Part shown: positions 9,101-20,092 of the stretch, one piece after another
How the letters are laid out: the number at the start of each line of letters is the position of its first letter
How positions within the stretch are numbered: the first letter of the stretch is position 1
Assembly (NCBI GenBank): GCA_002773985.1
Contig: PEZW01000021.1
Coordinates: 2,952 to 37,519 of the forward strand
Source of the DNA: Candidatus Berkelbacteria bacterium CG10_big_fil_rev_8_21_14_0_10_43_13
GTDB lineage: Bacteria > Patescibacteriota > UBA1384 > XYA2-FULL-43-10 > 1-14-0-10-43-13
Reading direction: 5' to 3'
Length of the DNA: 34,568 nucleotides
Position numbers and translations under genes: made by a program
Notes under the pieces: generated by a model
Seen by the model: the letters and a program-made list of their open reading frames with translations, nothing else
What the model was told of the DNA's origin: nothing
Database searches by the model: none

Positions 9101-12100
9101 ACAGCCAATACGATTGCCGACTCCGATATGCTGATTTTGACTTCTGCCGGTACGACGACATTTACAACCGGAATGACCACCAGAATCGTCACGGGAAAAA
9201 CCTACACACCCGGAGGCAATGTTGCGTCAGATAATTTTCAACTCTACGGGACATTTATACCGGAATCTAATAATGTTAATATTTCCGGCAGTTGGGACGC
9301 AACCGGTGGAACACTGACTAGTGCGTCTTCAACTTTTGTTTTTAACAGCACTGCAACCGGCAAGACTGTCACATCTAATAGTCAATCATTTAACAATCTG
9401 ACATTTAATGGTAGTGGTGGTGGCTGGACACTATCTGATGATCTGACGGTGGCAGGAGCTTTGAATGTGACTACCGGAACTCTCGATGCTTCAAGCCATA
9501 CAATCAATTTGAGTGGCTCGGGAACACCTTTTACAATCGCCGGGACATTTACACCAAGTACTGGAACGGTTAACTACACCGGGAGTAGTGCGACCAATGT
9601 TACTGGTATCACTTACTACAACTTGACACTCAATCATACTGATACCACCTTTACCGCCGCTGGCGACATAACAGTTAGCAATGTCTTGACGGTGACTGCC
9701 GGAACCTTTGATGCTTCGAGTAGGACTATTACACTGACAGGAGCAAGCGGTACACCGTTTGTTAACTCTGGAACGTTTACACCGTCGACGTCAACAGTTG
9801 TCTTTAATACAGATACCGCAAATGTCCCGTTTTCGGGTATCTCGACTTTTAATAATTTAACACTTAGCCCGACATTGACGGCCAGCCGCAATTGGACTCT
9901 TCCGGCAGTCACAGTCAACGGCACAAGCGCGACAAGTTTTGATATAAATCCGACAGCCGGTTCGGCATACGCCCTGACTGTTACTCTAGGTGGAAATCTG
10001 GCTTTGTCAAATGCCAGTACTCTCCTGATAAGAGGTACAAGCAGTGCAACCTCAGTTCTCGATACTTCGATTACTAATTACAGTATTAGTACCGGCAAAC
10101 TGCAAATAAATCCGGGGGGATCCGTTACTGCCAACGGTTCGACAATCACACTTACGGGTAGTTCAACACCCTTTTCTTACTGGACCTCAAATGCTTTCTC
10201 GGCCGGCACATCGACAATCGTCTTTTCCGGAGATGCTGACATATCATACCTCTTTTATCTCCACAACGGAGATTTGTCCGTTAATAATGTTCAAATTTCA
10301 CCTACTCTGACTGCCCCACATACCCAGGCTCTCAATAGTTATAATTATACTCTGACTATTGGCGGAACATTGGTGATCAATCCATCATCTGATTCAGCCA
10401 ATCTCTTGACAATCACCAATAGCAAATCAATTGCTGTCACCGGCTCCACGACGGTTGGCGGTAGTGGTAGCGCAACCTCAACTTTTGTCTCGTCGGCATC
10501 ATCGACATTTGGCGCAGTTACAATCAATTCCGGCGATACAATGGCCCCGACTGCATCAATAACTGTTTCGTCGATGACAATTGACAGTGGTGGTACTCTT
10601 ACCCTTGCCACCAATACAGTCACGATCAGCGGTTCCGGTACTCCGTTTGTCAACAACGGTACATTTACACCATCGACTGGCTCTACGATTATTTACACCG
10701 GCAGTTCAGACACCACTGTTGCGGGGACTGATTATTATAATTTGAATCTAAATCACGCTGATACCACCTTTACTGCCGGCGGCAATATCTCGATTGCCGG
10801 CGTGTTGACGATCAATGCTGGAACCTTTGATGCTTCGATTAGGACGATTACGCTCTCCGGTACGTCAGGCACACCGTTTATTAAAACTGGAACGTTTACC
10901 CCGTCAACTTCAACCATTGCAGTAACCGGAAACTATTCTAGTGGAAACACTGGTCTGCCCGGTGGTACTTACTACAATTTAATTTTAAATAATGCCTCGG
11001 AGACCTTCTCTGTCGATAGTTCATTAACGATTAACAACGACTTAAATATCACTGCTGGCACCTTTGCTCCGGGTCAAAATATCAGCATCTATGGTAGCTG
11101 GACTAATGCCGGATCATTTACTCCAAGCACAAATACTGTCAACTTTGTTGCTACTGCGACAGGCAAAACGATCACTTCAAACGGTCAGTCGTTCTACAAT
11201 CTGGTCTTCAATGGCTCTGGTGGTGGTTGGACGTTACAGGACAACAGCACAATTGAAAATGACATTACTTTAACTGCCGGCACGGTCACTGCTGGGGCAA
11301 CAACGATAACGGTTGGGGGTAACTGGACAAATGATGGTGGTACATTTACTTACGGAACCAGTACGGTTGATTTGACAGGGGATGCGACGATAGGCGGGGG
11401 TGGTAACTTCTATAATCTAAGGGCTGGTCATGATGGTACTACTGTCAACTTCGGCTCAGATAACATTTCTATCTACAACATACTTTATGCATATTCTGGT
11501 GGCACACTAACTGGTGATCCCATCAATGTTTATTTGAGAAAAACTGATGGTGATCCGTTTATCGACACTGGAGTCACTATCACCACATTAACTTTCTACT
11601 ACATATCTCCGAACAGTATAAGTGTTAGCGGTCATGATTTTTACGGTGTTGGGTTCCGCGGCTACAACAATGATGTAACTTACACATTGACCTCAGACCT
11701 CAGCTCTGATGCCATTTCTACTTTTTCAGATACCGAAGGAAAAACAACAACATTAGACACAAACTCTCATAATCTAGCAATAACTAATTACATTCGATTG
11801 GGTAATGTATACGCCGGCATAATTAACTTTAGTAGTGGTGTACATTCTACCGGTAGCCTTGGTTGGACAAGTCCAGTCGCCTCGGGCAGTGGTTTTGATC
11901 TGGGATCATCATCAATTTCGGTCAACAATAGTGTTTACTTTACTGATACCTCTGTCACCCCCGGCACCTCAACAGTAACAATGAATGCAACTGCAACTGG
12001 CAAGACTGTCACATCTAATAGTCAATCATTTAACAATCTAACCTTTAATGGTAGTGGTGGTGGTTGGACATTGGCTGATGATCTTACAGTTAATGGGGCA

Positions 12101-15100
12101 TTGAATGTCGCCGTCGGCACTTTAGATGCTTCAAGTTACACAGTTAATTTAGCTGGCTCAGGAACACCACTTACAATCGCCGGCACATTTACACCAGGTA
12201 CAGGAACAGTTAATTATACCGGTAGTAGCACAACGAATGTTGCCGGAACAACTTACTACAATCTAACGATGAATCACTCCGGCGTCACATTTACCGTCGC
12301 GGCTGGTATGACGGTTAACAATGTCTTAACAGTGACAGCCGGAACATTTGATGCTTCGAGTAGAACTATTACGCTGGCCGGTTCCGGTACTCCACTGGTA
12401 GTTAATGGTACATTTTCACCGAGTACATCGACAATTGTTTATGGTGGCAGTGATTCAACGACTCAAACAGTTCCGGGGGGTCTAACCTTTTACAACCTGA
12501 CTGCTTCTACTTCTAGTAATTCCGCGGGGCGAACAATAGAGTTTACTGGTGGGTCTACCACAACAGTCAATAATGCCCTAACTCTTACTGGTGCCAGCGA
12601 TAAAATCCTAACAGTCCAGTCATCAGATTCAAGCGATTACACAATTAATCCCGTTAGTGTCACCGCATCCTATGCTGACATCTCCTACTTTGTTGATTCC
12701 GGCAGTGCTTTCTGTGCCACCAACTCAACCGATTCAGGCAACAACTCCGGCTTTATCTTCAGCACTGGTGATTCCTGCCCGATCCCAACTGCTCCATCCG
12801 GTCTTACCGGAACCGCTGCTTCCACCTCAGAGATTGATTGGACCTGGACTGACAACTCTGACAACGAACTATCATGGCAAGTTCAGGACAGTTCGAGCAA
12901 CGGTGTCTCCAGCTCTCTGACCGTGAACACAACTTCTTGGAACGAAACCAGCCTTTCGGCCAACACCGGCTACACTCGCAAAGTTGTAGCGACCAACACG
13001 AGTGGTAGTTCATCATCAAGCCTAGTAACTGCCTATACATTGGCAAATACTCCAAGTGCCCCTACTCTATCAGCCACCTCTGCCAATGCCATCAATATTG
13101 TGATTAATACAAATAGCAATCCGACCACAACAACTCTCTATGCTATTTATAATGTGACGCTTGGCGCATACGTCAAACATGCCGACGGTAGCACTCAGAC
13201 TGATCCTGATTGGCAGCTCTATGCTGACTGGGGCGGAGCCAGTGGCTTTGACAACACTGGATTAACCGCTGGTACTAATTATGTTTACAAGGTCAAGGCG
13301 AAAAATGGTGACGATATTGCTACTGATTTCTCAGCAACCGCCAATACCAATACCGGCAATCCGACTATTGCTTTCAGCTCAGCAACTGCTTCCGGTTCTA
13401 TTTCGACCGCCACAGTAACCGTCCCCATCTCCATTTCGGGAGTTTCCGGCACCGATGCCACGGTTGATTTTTCAGTGTCCGGCGGTACGGCCACTTCTGG
13501 CGATGACTTTACTTTGGCTGATGGCACTGCCTCAATCTCGAGTGGAGATAGTTCGACCAGCTTTGACATCACTATCACCAACGACCATCTGGTTGGGTCG
13601 GACAAGACAATTATCGTTTCTCTGTCCAATCCGACTGGTTCAAGTCTGGGTGCAAACACCACTTATACTTACACCATTGTTAATGATAATGTCGGCCCAT
13701 CCGGTGGCTTCGTTATTAATTCGACCAACCCGAGCAGAACCAACTCTCGCGATCTGACTCTGACACTCAGTTACTCATTGGCAACGCAATACAAAGCCTC
13801 TCTCGACTCTGGCTTTACCGACGCTAGCTGGACCAGTGTTGCCGCTTCTGTGTCACAAGCTTTGGCCGATACAGACGGAACCCAAACCGTTTATCTCAAA
13901 TACAAAGATGCTTACGGCAATGAATCCGGAACTTACAATCGCTCAGTTGTTCTCGATCGTGTTGCTCCCGCAGTACCGACAACACTGTCTGTCTCAGCCG
14001 GAAACACGGCAATCTCGCTTACCTGGGTCAATCCGACAGATTCTGACTTTGCGGCAATCAATATATATCGCTCGACTGTATCTGATTTCACAGCTGGAAC
14101 CGACAACTTGCTGACAACTACCACAAGCGCTTCGACCGCAACCTACACTGATTCCTCCGTCACAAACAACACTACCTACTATTATAAGATCGCCGGACTT
14201 GATAATGTCAGCAACTTAAGTGCTGCGTCAGCACAGGTAAGCGGTAGACCGGACTCAGACCAGCCGACAACACCAGGGCAACCATCTATCACCGCTAGCG
14301 TCAACACTATTGACTCCGCGCTTGTCGCCAACACTAAGTCAGTCACATTTAATTGGGCCAAGTCAACTGATGAAAACTCCGGTCTCAAAGCATACTACAT
14401 AAATATCGGCACCGCTTCTGGCACCGCCAATATTCTTGATAGCCAGGAGGTTAAAAACGATACGACTTCATACGACTATTCTTTTGCCGTTGACGGAACA
14501 TATTTTGTCAAGGTGTTTGCCCGTGACAACAAAAATAATCTCTCTGCTGCCTCGCCTGAGACAACTTTGATAGTTGACTCGACATCGCCGACTACACCAA
14601 CCGATGCAGTTATGGCTGATGTTTCCAATCGCGCCGATGATTATTACGCCGTCATACTTTCATGGAAACCAGCAACCGACACAGGTAGTGGACTTAAGGG
14701 TTATGTGGTTTCTCGGACCGGCCAGGCGATGAACCTTGATTCGAACAGCGTCACTATGAATATTTCAACTGATGCAAAATCCGGCTTAATTTCCTATCTC
14801 GACATCTTGTCGGCTGACGCAAAGGCTAGCTACACAATCAAGGCTGTTGATCTGGCCAAAAACGAAACAGCCGCAGTGGCCGCCACCCTCTCGGACACCA
14901 ACATGACAAAAACAACCGGTCAAAAGGTTGGCAGCACTGAAATTATCCTACCAAGCTCAATAATTGGTGAAGGAGAATTGGCTGTCTCTGATATTAAAGT
15001 ATCTTCATCTGCCACAACGAATGACAAGACACAAGCGGAGGTCACTTGGTTGACTTCTGTACCGGCAAACTCACAGGTTATGTACGGTGCGTCTGCCAAT

Positions 15101-15997
15101 TACAGCCTGAAAACTGAGATTGATACTGGCTTAAATTCATCACACACCGTCATACTTTCCGATCTCAAGCCAGCTACGACTTATCACTACAAGGTTGTCT
15201 CTATCGATCAGCACAGCAACACGGTCTCCTCAGGTGACCAAACATTTACAACCAGTGGCCAGATCAAGCAAAAAACGGTCCTGGATATAATTGCTGATTA
15301 TGTTTCAAACTTCTTCAACAGCGTCTACAATGCGGTTAAAAAAGTATTTTCAGTCAATCCTGATACCGCTTTGGCTGCTGCTAGTACTGGACCAAAATCA
15401 ATTTATGTCACCAATATCTCCTCACCTTCTCAGCCTGGCTACGCTATCTACTGGCCAGATAATCTCGGCAAGGTAAATCTTGAACGCTCAGAAAACGGCG
15501 GCGCTTTCAGCAGTGTAGTACAGACAGAAAGAAACTTTTATTCCGACATAGATGTCAAGGCTGACTCTACTTATACTTATCGAGTCGGCAGTCTGACAGC
15601 CTCAGTTTCCGACGCTATGTCTGGTAAAAGTATTATTTCCGATATAAAGATAAAGTCTGGCGTCGTCGACAAGAACAGTGCTAGTGTCATTGTCACCTTC
15701 AAGACGGACAAGTTGGCACAGTCTCAGATCCTCTACGGAGAAAACGGAGTGATGGACAGTAAAACTACACTGGATGAATCTCTAAATCAGTCTCATACTG
15801 TTTTGATCAAGAAGCTAAAAGTTAATACCCCTTACAGTTTTACCCTGAAGGCAATCGATAGCTCTGGACAAAACACTACGGATTCAGCGATTCAAAAATA
15901 TGTCACCCCGAAAGCACCTGTCGATATGTCCCTCTTTGAAATAATTATTAATGCTCTTGAATCGGCCTTCGCCGGACTTAGCAAGATAGGCAAATAA
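6113..15997 (+). CDS. Giant (3294 aa) repeat-rich surface protein with DUF2341/LamG-like, FN3 and Calx-beta-like domains
   Basis: N-terminal charged region, one TM (LVHWLTLIAMVPLLTLSIFASL), two DUF2341-like modules (ASWSYRRALTIDYTKVD..., ASWSNRRAVIIDHTKVP...), LamG-like segments, FN3-like segments, Calx-beta-like ISISGVSGTDATVDFSVSGGTATSGDDF, many SGTFTPSTxTVxYTG repeats. Confidence 0.92.
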   Translation: MFNWRKKTNEKIQEASSKSAEADFVTPEDKKKVLELAREKEAELEKLAKIDDEIYMVQRSTKTLVPFMAPLHNKLRMKYKWYYGWHLKRYSDLVHWLTLIAMVPLLTLSIFASLYSQNVPMTKATAAWYDASWSYRRALTIDYTKVDADLTGFPVEVSLSGLSNINADGSDIRFTSSDGTTELPRQIESYSAGTLVAWVKTNLSSSVDTTLYMYYGNAAATEPAADSTYGSQNVWDSNYAAVWHMNADANDSTVNAKNGTDHAITHGTSYGVAGGGLNTSNSSSGITIPTDTIGAIGTGDFTIEFWMNPVAPPASRYVYMAALFNSGASYTGPFMFYDPLGYTGHGDGLCVRLQTTSVQCITSPSASSLYGTWVNVVWNRISGVNTVYYDGVQKLQFTNNTSITAPSLGHIFGNYTGPPQPWAFNAGANGDEYRISTTGRSVEWVTTQYNNQSSPSTFLTAGAEEVPLFVPDAPTLDSVTSGDSQAVVYFSAPASDGGDAITGYTVTASPGGATGTGTSSPIIVAGLTNGTEYTFTVYATNGVGNSSESSASSAITPTSASWYNASWSNRRAVIIDHTKVPSDQTGFPLEISMTGLSGINANGTDIRFTSSDGTTELPREIEKYDSGNLIAWVKTDLSSSVDTTLYMYYGNAAATEPAADSTYGKNNVWDSNYKGVWHLADPTNPTDSTSNGHSGTNNGTSATTGKIGGGGSFDGSSFINAGTINLSGSSITMQAWVNASSFQSSWPYISSIMGAESGSDIALLRLGDTGLSNNLAQISLHLAGNTNAINGMDTSTWYLVTATADGTNIKIYLNSNQENSSGQSSSVVSNASFNIGSNSDSGDRYFSGIMDELTVATTARSADWITTQYNNQSSPSTFFIAGGEQVASNTTISGTIYTALDQSTNIGADKTVNLSINGGAAESTTTDANGAFSFSTSTALDTDYPVAVYLSGDTNKASYITVATDGSTDITDLALYTGHVSLSQENSTAMTNTLLATANTIADSDMLILTSAGTTTFTTGMTTRIVTGKTYTPGGNVASDNFQLYGTFIPESNNVNISGSWDATGGTLTSASSTFVFNSTATGKTVTSNSQSFNNLTFNGSGGGWTLSDDLTVAGALNVTTGTLDASSHTINLSGSGTPFTIAGTFTPSTGTVNYTGSSATNVTGITYYNLTLNHTDTTFTAAGDITVSNVLTVTAGTFDASSRTITLTGASGTPFVNSGTFTPSTSTVVFNTDTANVPFSGISTFNNLTLSPTLTASRNWTLPAVTVNGTSATSFDINPTAGSAYALTVTLGGNLALSNASTLLIRGTSSATSVLDTSITNYSISTGKLQINPGGSVTANGSTITLTGSSTPFSYWTSNAFSAGTSTIVFSGDADISYLFYLHNGDLSVNNVQISPTLTAPHTQALNSYNYTLTIGGTLVINPSSDSANLLTITNSKSIAVTGSTTVGGSGSATSTFVSSASSTFGAVTINSGDTMAPTASITVSSMTIDSGGTLTLATNTVTISGSGTPFVNNGTFTPSTGSTIIYTGSSDTTVAGTDYYNLNLNHADTTFTAGGNISIAGVLTINAGTFDASIRTITLSGTSGTPFIKTGTFTPSTSTIAVTGNYSSGNTGLPGGTYYNLILNNASETFSVDSSLTINNDLNITAGTFAPGQNISIYGSWTNAGSFTPSTNTVNFVATATGKTITSNGQSFYNLVFNGSGGGWTLQDNSTIENDITLTAGTVTAGATTITVGGNWTNDGGTFTYGTSTVDLTGDATIGGGGNFYNLRAGHDGTTVNFGSDNISIYNILYAYSGGTLTGDPINVYLRKTDGDPFIDTGVTITTLTFYYISPNSISVSGHDFYGVGFRGYNNDVTYTLTSDLSSDAISTFSDTEGKTTTLDTNSHNLAITNYIRLGNVYAGIINFSSGVHSTGSLGWTSPVASGSGFDLGSSSISVNNSVYFTDTSVTPGTSTVTMNATATGKTVTSNSQSFNNLTFNGSGGGWTLADDLTVNGALNVAVGTLDASSYTVNLAGSGTPLTIAGTFTPGTGTVNYTGSSTTNVAGTTYYNLTMNHSGVTFTVAAGMTVNNVLTVTAGTFDASSRTITLAGSGTPLVVNGTFSPSTSTIVYGGSDSTTQTVPGGLTFYNLTASTSSNSAGRTIEFTGGSTTTVNNALTLTGASDKILTVQSSDSSDYTINPVSVTASYADISYFVDSGSAFCATNSTDSGNNSGFIFSTGDSCPIPTAPSGLTGTAASTSEIDWTWTDNSDNELSWQVQDSSSNGVSSSLTVNTTSWNETSLSANTGYTRKVVATNTSGSSSSSLVTAYTLANTPSAPTLSATSANAINIVINTNSNPTTTTLYAIYNVTLGAYVKHADGSTQTDPDWQLYADWGGASGFDNTGLTAGTNYVYKVKAKNGDDIATDFSATANTNTGNPTIAFSSATASGSISTATVTVPISISGVSGTDATVDFSVSGGTATSGDDFTLADGTASISSGDSSTSFDITITNDHLVGSDKTIIVSLSNPTGSSLGANTTYTYTIVNDNVGPSGGFVINSTNPSRTNSRDLTLTLSYSLATQYKASLDSGFTDASWTSVAASVSQALADTDGTQTVYLKYKDAYGNESGTYNRSVVLDRVAPAVPTTLSVSAGNTAISLTWVNPTDSDFAAINIYRSTVSDFTAGTDNLLTTTTSASTATYTDSSVTNNTTYYYKIAGLDNVSNLSAASAQVSGRPDSDQPTTPGQPSITASVNTIDSALVANTKSVTFNWAKSTDENSGLKAYYINIGTASGTANILDSQEVKNDTTSYDYSFAVDGTYFVKVFARDNKNNLSAASPETTLIVDSTSPTTPTDAVMADVSNRADDYYAVILSWKPATDTGSGLKGYVVSRTGQAMNLDSNSVTMNISTDAKSGLISYLDILSADAKASYTIKAVDLAKNETAAVAATLSDTNMTKTTGQKVGSTEIILPSSIIGEGELAVSDIKVSSSATTNDKTQAEVTWLTSVPANSQVMYGASANYSLKTEIDTGLNSSHTVILSDLKPATTYHYKVVSIDQHSNTVSSGDQTFTTSGQIKQKTVLDIIADYVSNFFNSVYNAVKKVFSVNPDTALAAASTGPKSIYVTNISSPSQPGYAIYWPDNLGKVNLERSENGGAFSSVVQTERNFYSDIDVKADSTYTYRVGSLTASVSDAMSGKSIISDIKIKSGVVDKNSASVIVTFKTDKLAQSQILYGENGVMDSKTTLDESLNQSHTVLIKKLKVNTPYSFTLKAIDSSGQNTTDSAIQKYVTPKAPVDMSLFEIIINALESAFAGLSKIGK

Positions 15998-16001
15998 AAC
16001 C

Positions 16002-16319
16002 ATGCTTAGAAAATTAACCAAGATCGGCGCGTATCTTCTACTAGCTTGTGGTGCAATTATTTCAATCGCTATCATCGCGTTCGCCCTCTACTTCTGGTTT
16101 GTATATCCAGAAGCCACTCCGTCAGCAAAGGTTATTGTTCCTATTTTGTTTTTTCTCATTGCCATTGTCATAATAATTGTGACAATTTCTGTCTTCGAAA
16201 CAATGACTGAAACCGTGATACTTGAAGATGAATTTGAAAAAGGTACGAAAAGAAAAACAGCAATTAGCATCCCAGTGGTTAAAAAACCAGTAAATCAGGA
16301 CGAAGAAAAAAATGTCTGA
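16002..16319 (+). CDS. Small membrane protein (two predicted TM segments)
   Basis: 105 aa; starts 5 nt after the giant ORF and overlaps the downstream ABC transporter start. Confidence 0.7.
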   Translation: MLRKLTKIGAYLLLACGAIISIAIIAFALYFWFVYPEATPSAKVIVPILFFLIAIVIIIVTISVFETMTETVILEDEFEKGTKRKTAISIPVVKKPVNQDEEKNV

Positions 16320-18246
16320 TCCAATCATTAAGGCAGAAAATTTAACTCGAACTTATTGTGTTGGTCGCAATAAAGTTACTGCGCTTTCTGGTGTCAATCT
16401 TGAAATCAACCAAGGCGATTTTGCTGTGATATTTGGACCATCTGGCTCAGGCAAGACCACCCTCCTCTCTCTCTTGGCCGGACTGGATACGCCTACCGAG
16501 GGTCAGGTTTTTGTTGATGGCACAAATATTAACAAATTGAGTCCAAACAAGCTCGCTCAATTTCGAAGTGATAATATCGGCATGGTTTTTCAACAGTTCA
16601 ATCTTATTTCCGCTTTAAATTCTCGTGACAATGTAGCGATTCCTTTGCTTCTCCGCGGTCTACGCTCCAAATATTCAAGAAATCAGGCCAACAAAGTTTT
16701 GAGCACACTGGGCCTGTCAGACCGTACCAGCCATAAACCATCAGAGCTTTCCGGTGGCCAACAACAGCGAGTTGCTATCGCCCGGGCACTGGTTACCAAG
16801 CCAAATATTTTGCTGGTAGATGAGCCAACCGGTAATCTAGATATTCCGACCGGAAACGACATATTGGAAATCTTGAAAGAAATTAATACTAAATTTGGGA
16901 CAACAATAATTTTGGTCACTCACAATCCAGAGTTTGTCAAATACGGGAACAGAATTATCAACGTTGCTGACGGGAAAATTATTCAGGATCGCACTGTTGA
17001 TACGAAGAGAGAATTAGCAGAAAACATCAGTAGTTTGCCAGCTAGCAATGGCCACCTGAGCATCTTCGAGGCCTTTCGACTCGCAATGGTTCATTTTTTC
17101 AACAAGGGTTTTAGAGCTTTTCTAACGACTCTCGGCGTTGCCATGGGCGTCGGCTCGGTTGTCGCCCTAGTCTCACTTGGTATTGGCCTGCAAACGATTA
17201 CTTCCAGTCAACTCGCTTCCTTTAGTGATCTTGTTTCCATAACTGTCACAGCAAACAAGGACGCTACGACCAATCTTGACGACACCACTGTCAGTCGGAT
17301 TAAGTCACTGAGTCACGTCGCCATGGTCAGCCCAAATCTGACTTTACCAGCTCAAGTTTCGATAGGTAATTCATCTTCTCAGGGCATTGTCGAAGCAATC
17401 AAGCCCGAGGCTCTTGATTTTGAAGGCGTGACACTCTCTGCCGGCACAGCTTTTAAAAATGATTCCGGTGTAATTATTACGAAGGCAGTTGCCAAGAGTT
17501 TCAATATCACAAACCTCGAATCGCTTATCGGAGAAGATATTACTTTGAGTTTAGTTAGTAGCGACGGTACTGATTTATCGCAAGCAAAAATAGTCACCGT
17601 ACCAGAGAAAATTAGCGGCGTCTCTGATGACGACATGAGCTCAAATATCTATCTGTCGCTAACACATTTAAAAAACTACATTAGCCCTGATAATTATAAT
17701 GCCGTCAAAGTAAAAATTGACAATAGAACCAACGTCGAAGCGGTTAAAAATACCATTGATACTATGGGATTTAATACCACTTCTGTGGTCGACCTGATAA
17801 ATCGAGTTGACAAGGTTTTCTTGATCACTCAGCTGACCTTGGGCATCATCGGTGGCGTTGCCCTACTTATCGCGCTGATTGGAATAGTAAATATCATGAC
17901 CATAGCTTTGCTCGAGCGGACTCACGAAGTCGGCGTCTTGAAAGCTATCGGAGCCACGGCTTTAGACATTCGCCGTATTTTTGAATACGAGGTTATCCTT
18001 TATGGTTTCTTTGGGGCAATCCTCGGTGTTGCTGCCGCTTGGAGTTTTGGCTGGGGCATCAATTCTCTGATTGCCTACTTTATGCAGAGAGAAAATATCG
18101 CTGGCAATATCGCTCTCTTCGTCACGCCAGTAAGCTTCATTATTCTTATGATCGTGCTGACAATGTTTATCTCGCTTATGGGTGGTTGGTTTCCAGCCAA
18201 AAAAGCTGCCAAGCTCTCGGCAATGGAAGCCCTGCGTTACGAATAA
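16312..18246 (+). CDS. MacB-like ABC transporter (ATPase fused to FtsX-type permease)
   Basis: Walker [10 protein letters not shown], signature [25 protein letters not shown]-terminal [17 protein letters not shown] and [21 protein letters not shown]. Confidence 0.93.
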   Translation: MSDPIIKAENLTRTYCVGRNKVTALSGVNLEINQGDFAVIFGPSGSGKTTLLSLLAGLDTPTEGQVFVDGTNINKLSPNKLAQFRSDNIGMVFQQFNLISALNSRDNVAIPLLLRGLRSKYSRNQANKVLSTLGLSDRTSHKPSELSGGQQQRVAIARALVTKPNILLVDEPTGNLDIPTGNDILEILKEINTKFGTTIILVTHNPEFVKYGNRIINVADGKIIQDRTVDTKRELAENISSLPASNGHLSIFEAFRLAMVHFFNKGFRAFLTTLGVAMGVGSVVALVSLGIGLQTITSSQLASFSDLVSITVTANKDATTNLDDTTVSRIKSLSHVAMVSPNLTLPAQVSIGNSSSQGIVEAIKPEALDFEGVTLSAGTAFKNDSGVIITKAVAKSFNITNLESLIGEDITLSLVSSDGTDLSQAKIVTVPEKISGVSDDDMSSNIYLSLTHLKNYISPDNYNAVKVKIDNRTNVEAVKNTIDTMGFNTTSVVDLINRVDKVFLITQLTLGIIGGVALLIALIGIVNIMTIALLERTHEVGVLKAIGATALDIRRIFEYEVILYGFFGAILGVAAAWSFGWGINSLIAYFMQRENIAGNIALFVTPVSFIILMIVLTMFISLMGGWFPAKKAAKLSAMEALRYE

Positions 18247-18372
18247 ATTATCTCGATCTCAAATATTTTATTTAAAATCTGATCAACTAAATCCTGATCA
18301 GCGCTTTTTCTGTGTATTACTTGATAAAAAACTGATAAAATAATCTCGTGCAAGCACATTCACAAGGAGGAT

Positions 18373-20049
18373 GTGATGGCTAAGCTCTTTCGCGTACCGG
18401 CAGTACTTACTGCCGTTTTTGTTGGCATCTTGCTCGCCGCCTGTGGTGGCGGTGGTGATGCGGCCAACAACAACTCAAACGGTGGCAATGGCAACGCTGT
18501 CATCACTCTGCCGTCCCAAGAGAAAACGGCCAAGTTCACGGCGCAACCGCACCAAACGACGATCCAGCCGATCGGCGACGTCAGCGTCGTCATTTCAGCC
18601 GGAAGTGTCACCGCGCCGACGCAGGTGACGGTGGCACGAAGTCAGCCGACAACGTTGCCACAGTTCGCGGGCTTCACCGCAGCAAACAACGCGGAGCTCA
18701 AGGTAAGCTTCTCTGATCACCAAAGCGGTCAGATCGAGATCAAGCCACTCGATCAGCCGGCATCTCGTGGCCTCGGCACGACCGTCTGGGGCTATCTGAC
18801 TGGCTCAGATCGCAATTGGCATTTGACCAGCGCGCTGTCAGCGATCGCGATGACCGCTATGGTCGAAGTCGATGAGACTCTCGGCGGCATCATCGGCTCG
18901 TTCATCGTCAGCCCGATCGATTCGACGACTGGACTGAAGAAACTCGCAACCAATCCGGCCGGTAATGAGCTCTCGGCTCTGATACTGGTCCACGGCTTCA
19001 ACGGCCGAGTCGAAGACATGGAGTTGGCGGCAACGAAGTTCAACGGCTATCTGTGCGAGGATGAGCCGTCGGTGATCTACGGCTTCGAGTACGACTATCG
19101 CCAGCACTGCGCCGACTCGGCTCAGAAGCTGGCCAACTTGATCAATGATCTGTCTTATGCCAACATCTACATCACGGCCCACTCGGCCGGGGTGGTAGTG
19201 GTCAGGGATATGATCGAGAACGGGCGCTGTCACGCCAACATCGTCGACAGTGTCAACCTCGTCAACGGCGCCAATTTCGGCTCGATCTGGGCCAACGGCG
19301 CCGAATTCGCCAAGACACTTGAGGAGGGTGTTCTCAACAATCACCCTGCTTCAGCTGGTTCTCTGTTGGCACTGGCCAACGACCCGATCATCTCCGACCT
19401 GGCCCGTCGGAGTCCGTATCTCACGGAGCTCAACAACAGGATACCGCCACAACCAGCGCGCGCCGCCTACCTGCTCATCGGTAGCACTGGTGATGCAGTA
19501 GTCGGAGTCGACAGCGGACTCGGGACTGATATCCCCTTCGAGAGGATGATCAGTGGCAGCGTCAACCGGATGACAAGTTCAGGTAGCCATACCTACCTTA
19601 TCGAGACCAACGCCGGCCTCGACGCGCTCCTCGATGCTGTCTATCACGGCTGGGGTAGCTACTTCTGGGCGACGACTTATCCGGAGAACGATGTCTACAC
19701 TAATACCGATGGTTGGGGCTATTACATCGTCTTGGATAACCGTGACGGAAGTGACGAAGTGATCGTCAACGACATCGCCGCCGATGTCAGAGACAGCGAC
19801 AATACTCCGATGGGCTATCGCTGGCTTGACTGGACTGGCCGATACCAATCGGAGTACACCAGTCTAGATCTGACCGTGCCGGTCGGCGAGACGAGAAGAA
19901 TCGATGTTCACGAACCGATCGAGAATACAAGAACACTGCTCGCTCGGACCGATTGGCTAGTCTTTGATCGGGCACACAAGATCAACGTCCGCTACACGGT
20001 GAACGACCGACAGATGTGCTGGCTGACATTTGTCCGACTCCACGAGTGA
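18373..20049 (+). CDS. Lipoprotein with alpha/beta-hydrolase (lipase/esterase-like) domain
   Basis: Lipobox-like LLAACGGGG; LILVHGFNGRVEDME; nucleophile elbow ITAHSAGVVVVRDMI; strong Shine-Dalgarno AAGGAGGATGTG before the ATG. Confidence 0.8.
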   Translation: MMAKLFRVPAVLTAVFVGILLAACGGGGDAANNNSNGGNGNAVITLPSQEKTAKFTAQPHQTTIQPIGDVSVVISAGSVTAPTQVTVARSQPTTLPQFAGFTAANNAELKVSFSDHQSGQIEIKPLDQPASRGLGTTVWGYLTGSDRNWHLTSALSAIAMTAMVEVDETLGGIIGSFIVSPIDSTTGLKKLATNPAGNELSALILVHGFNGRVEDMELAATKFNGYLCEDEPSVIYGFEYDYRQHCADSAQKLANLINDLSYANIYITAHSAGVVVVRDMIENGRCHANIVDSVNLVNGANFGSIWANGAEFAKTLEEGVLNNHPASAGSLLALANDPIISDLARRSPYLTELNNRIPPQPARAAYLLIGSTGDAVVGVDSGLGTDIPFERMISGSVNRMTSSGSHTYLIETNAGLDALLDAVYHGWGSYFWATTYPENDVYTNTDGWGYYIVLDNRDGSDEVIVNDIAADVRDSDNTPMGYRWLDWTGRYQSEYTSLDLTVPVGETRRIDVHEPIENTRTLLARTDWLVFDRAHKINVRYTVNDRQMCWLTFVRLHE

Positions 20050-20092
20050 CAACCGCCCAGCGCGATGCGCCAAGCGGTGTGAACTCTCACGT

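Noticed and set aside
9634-13662. Antisense ORFs inside the giant surface protein gene (e.g. 9634-9924, 10345-10656, 13285-13662)
   Set aside because: Val/Leu/Pro-rich complements of Thr/Ser/Gly repeat codons; no independent motifs or start signals.
18838-19344. Antisense 168-aa ORF over the lipoprotein gene
   Set aside because: The GC-rich sense gene makes antisense frames open by chance; no motif recognised.
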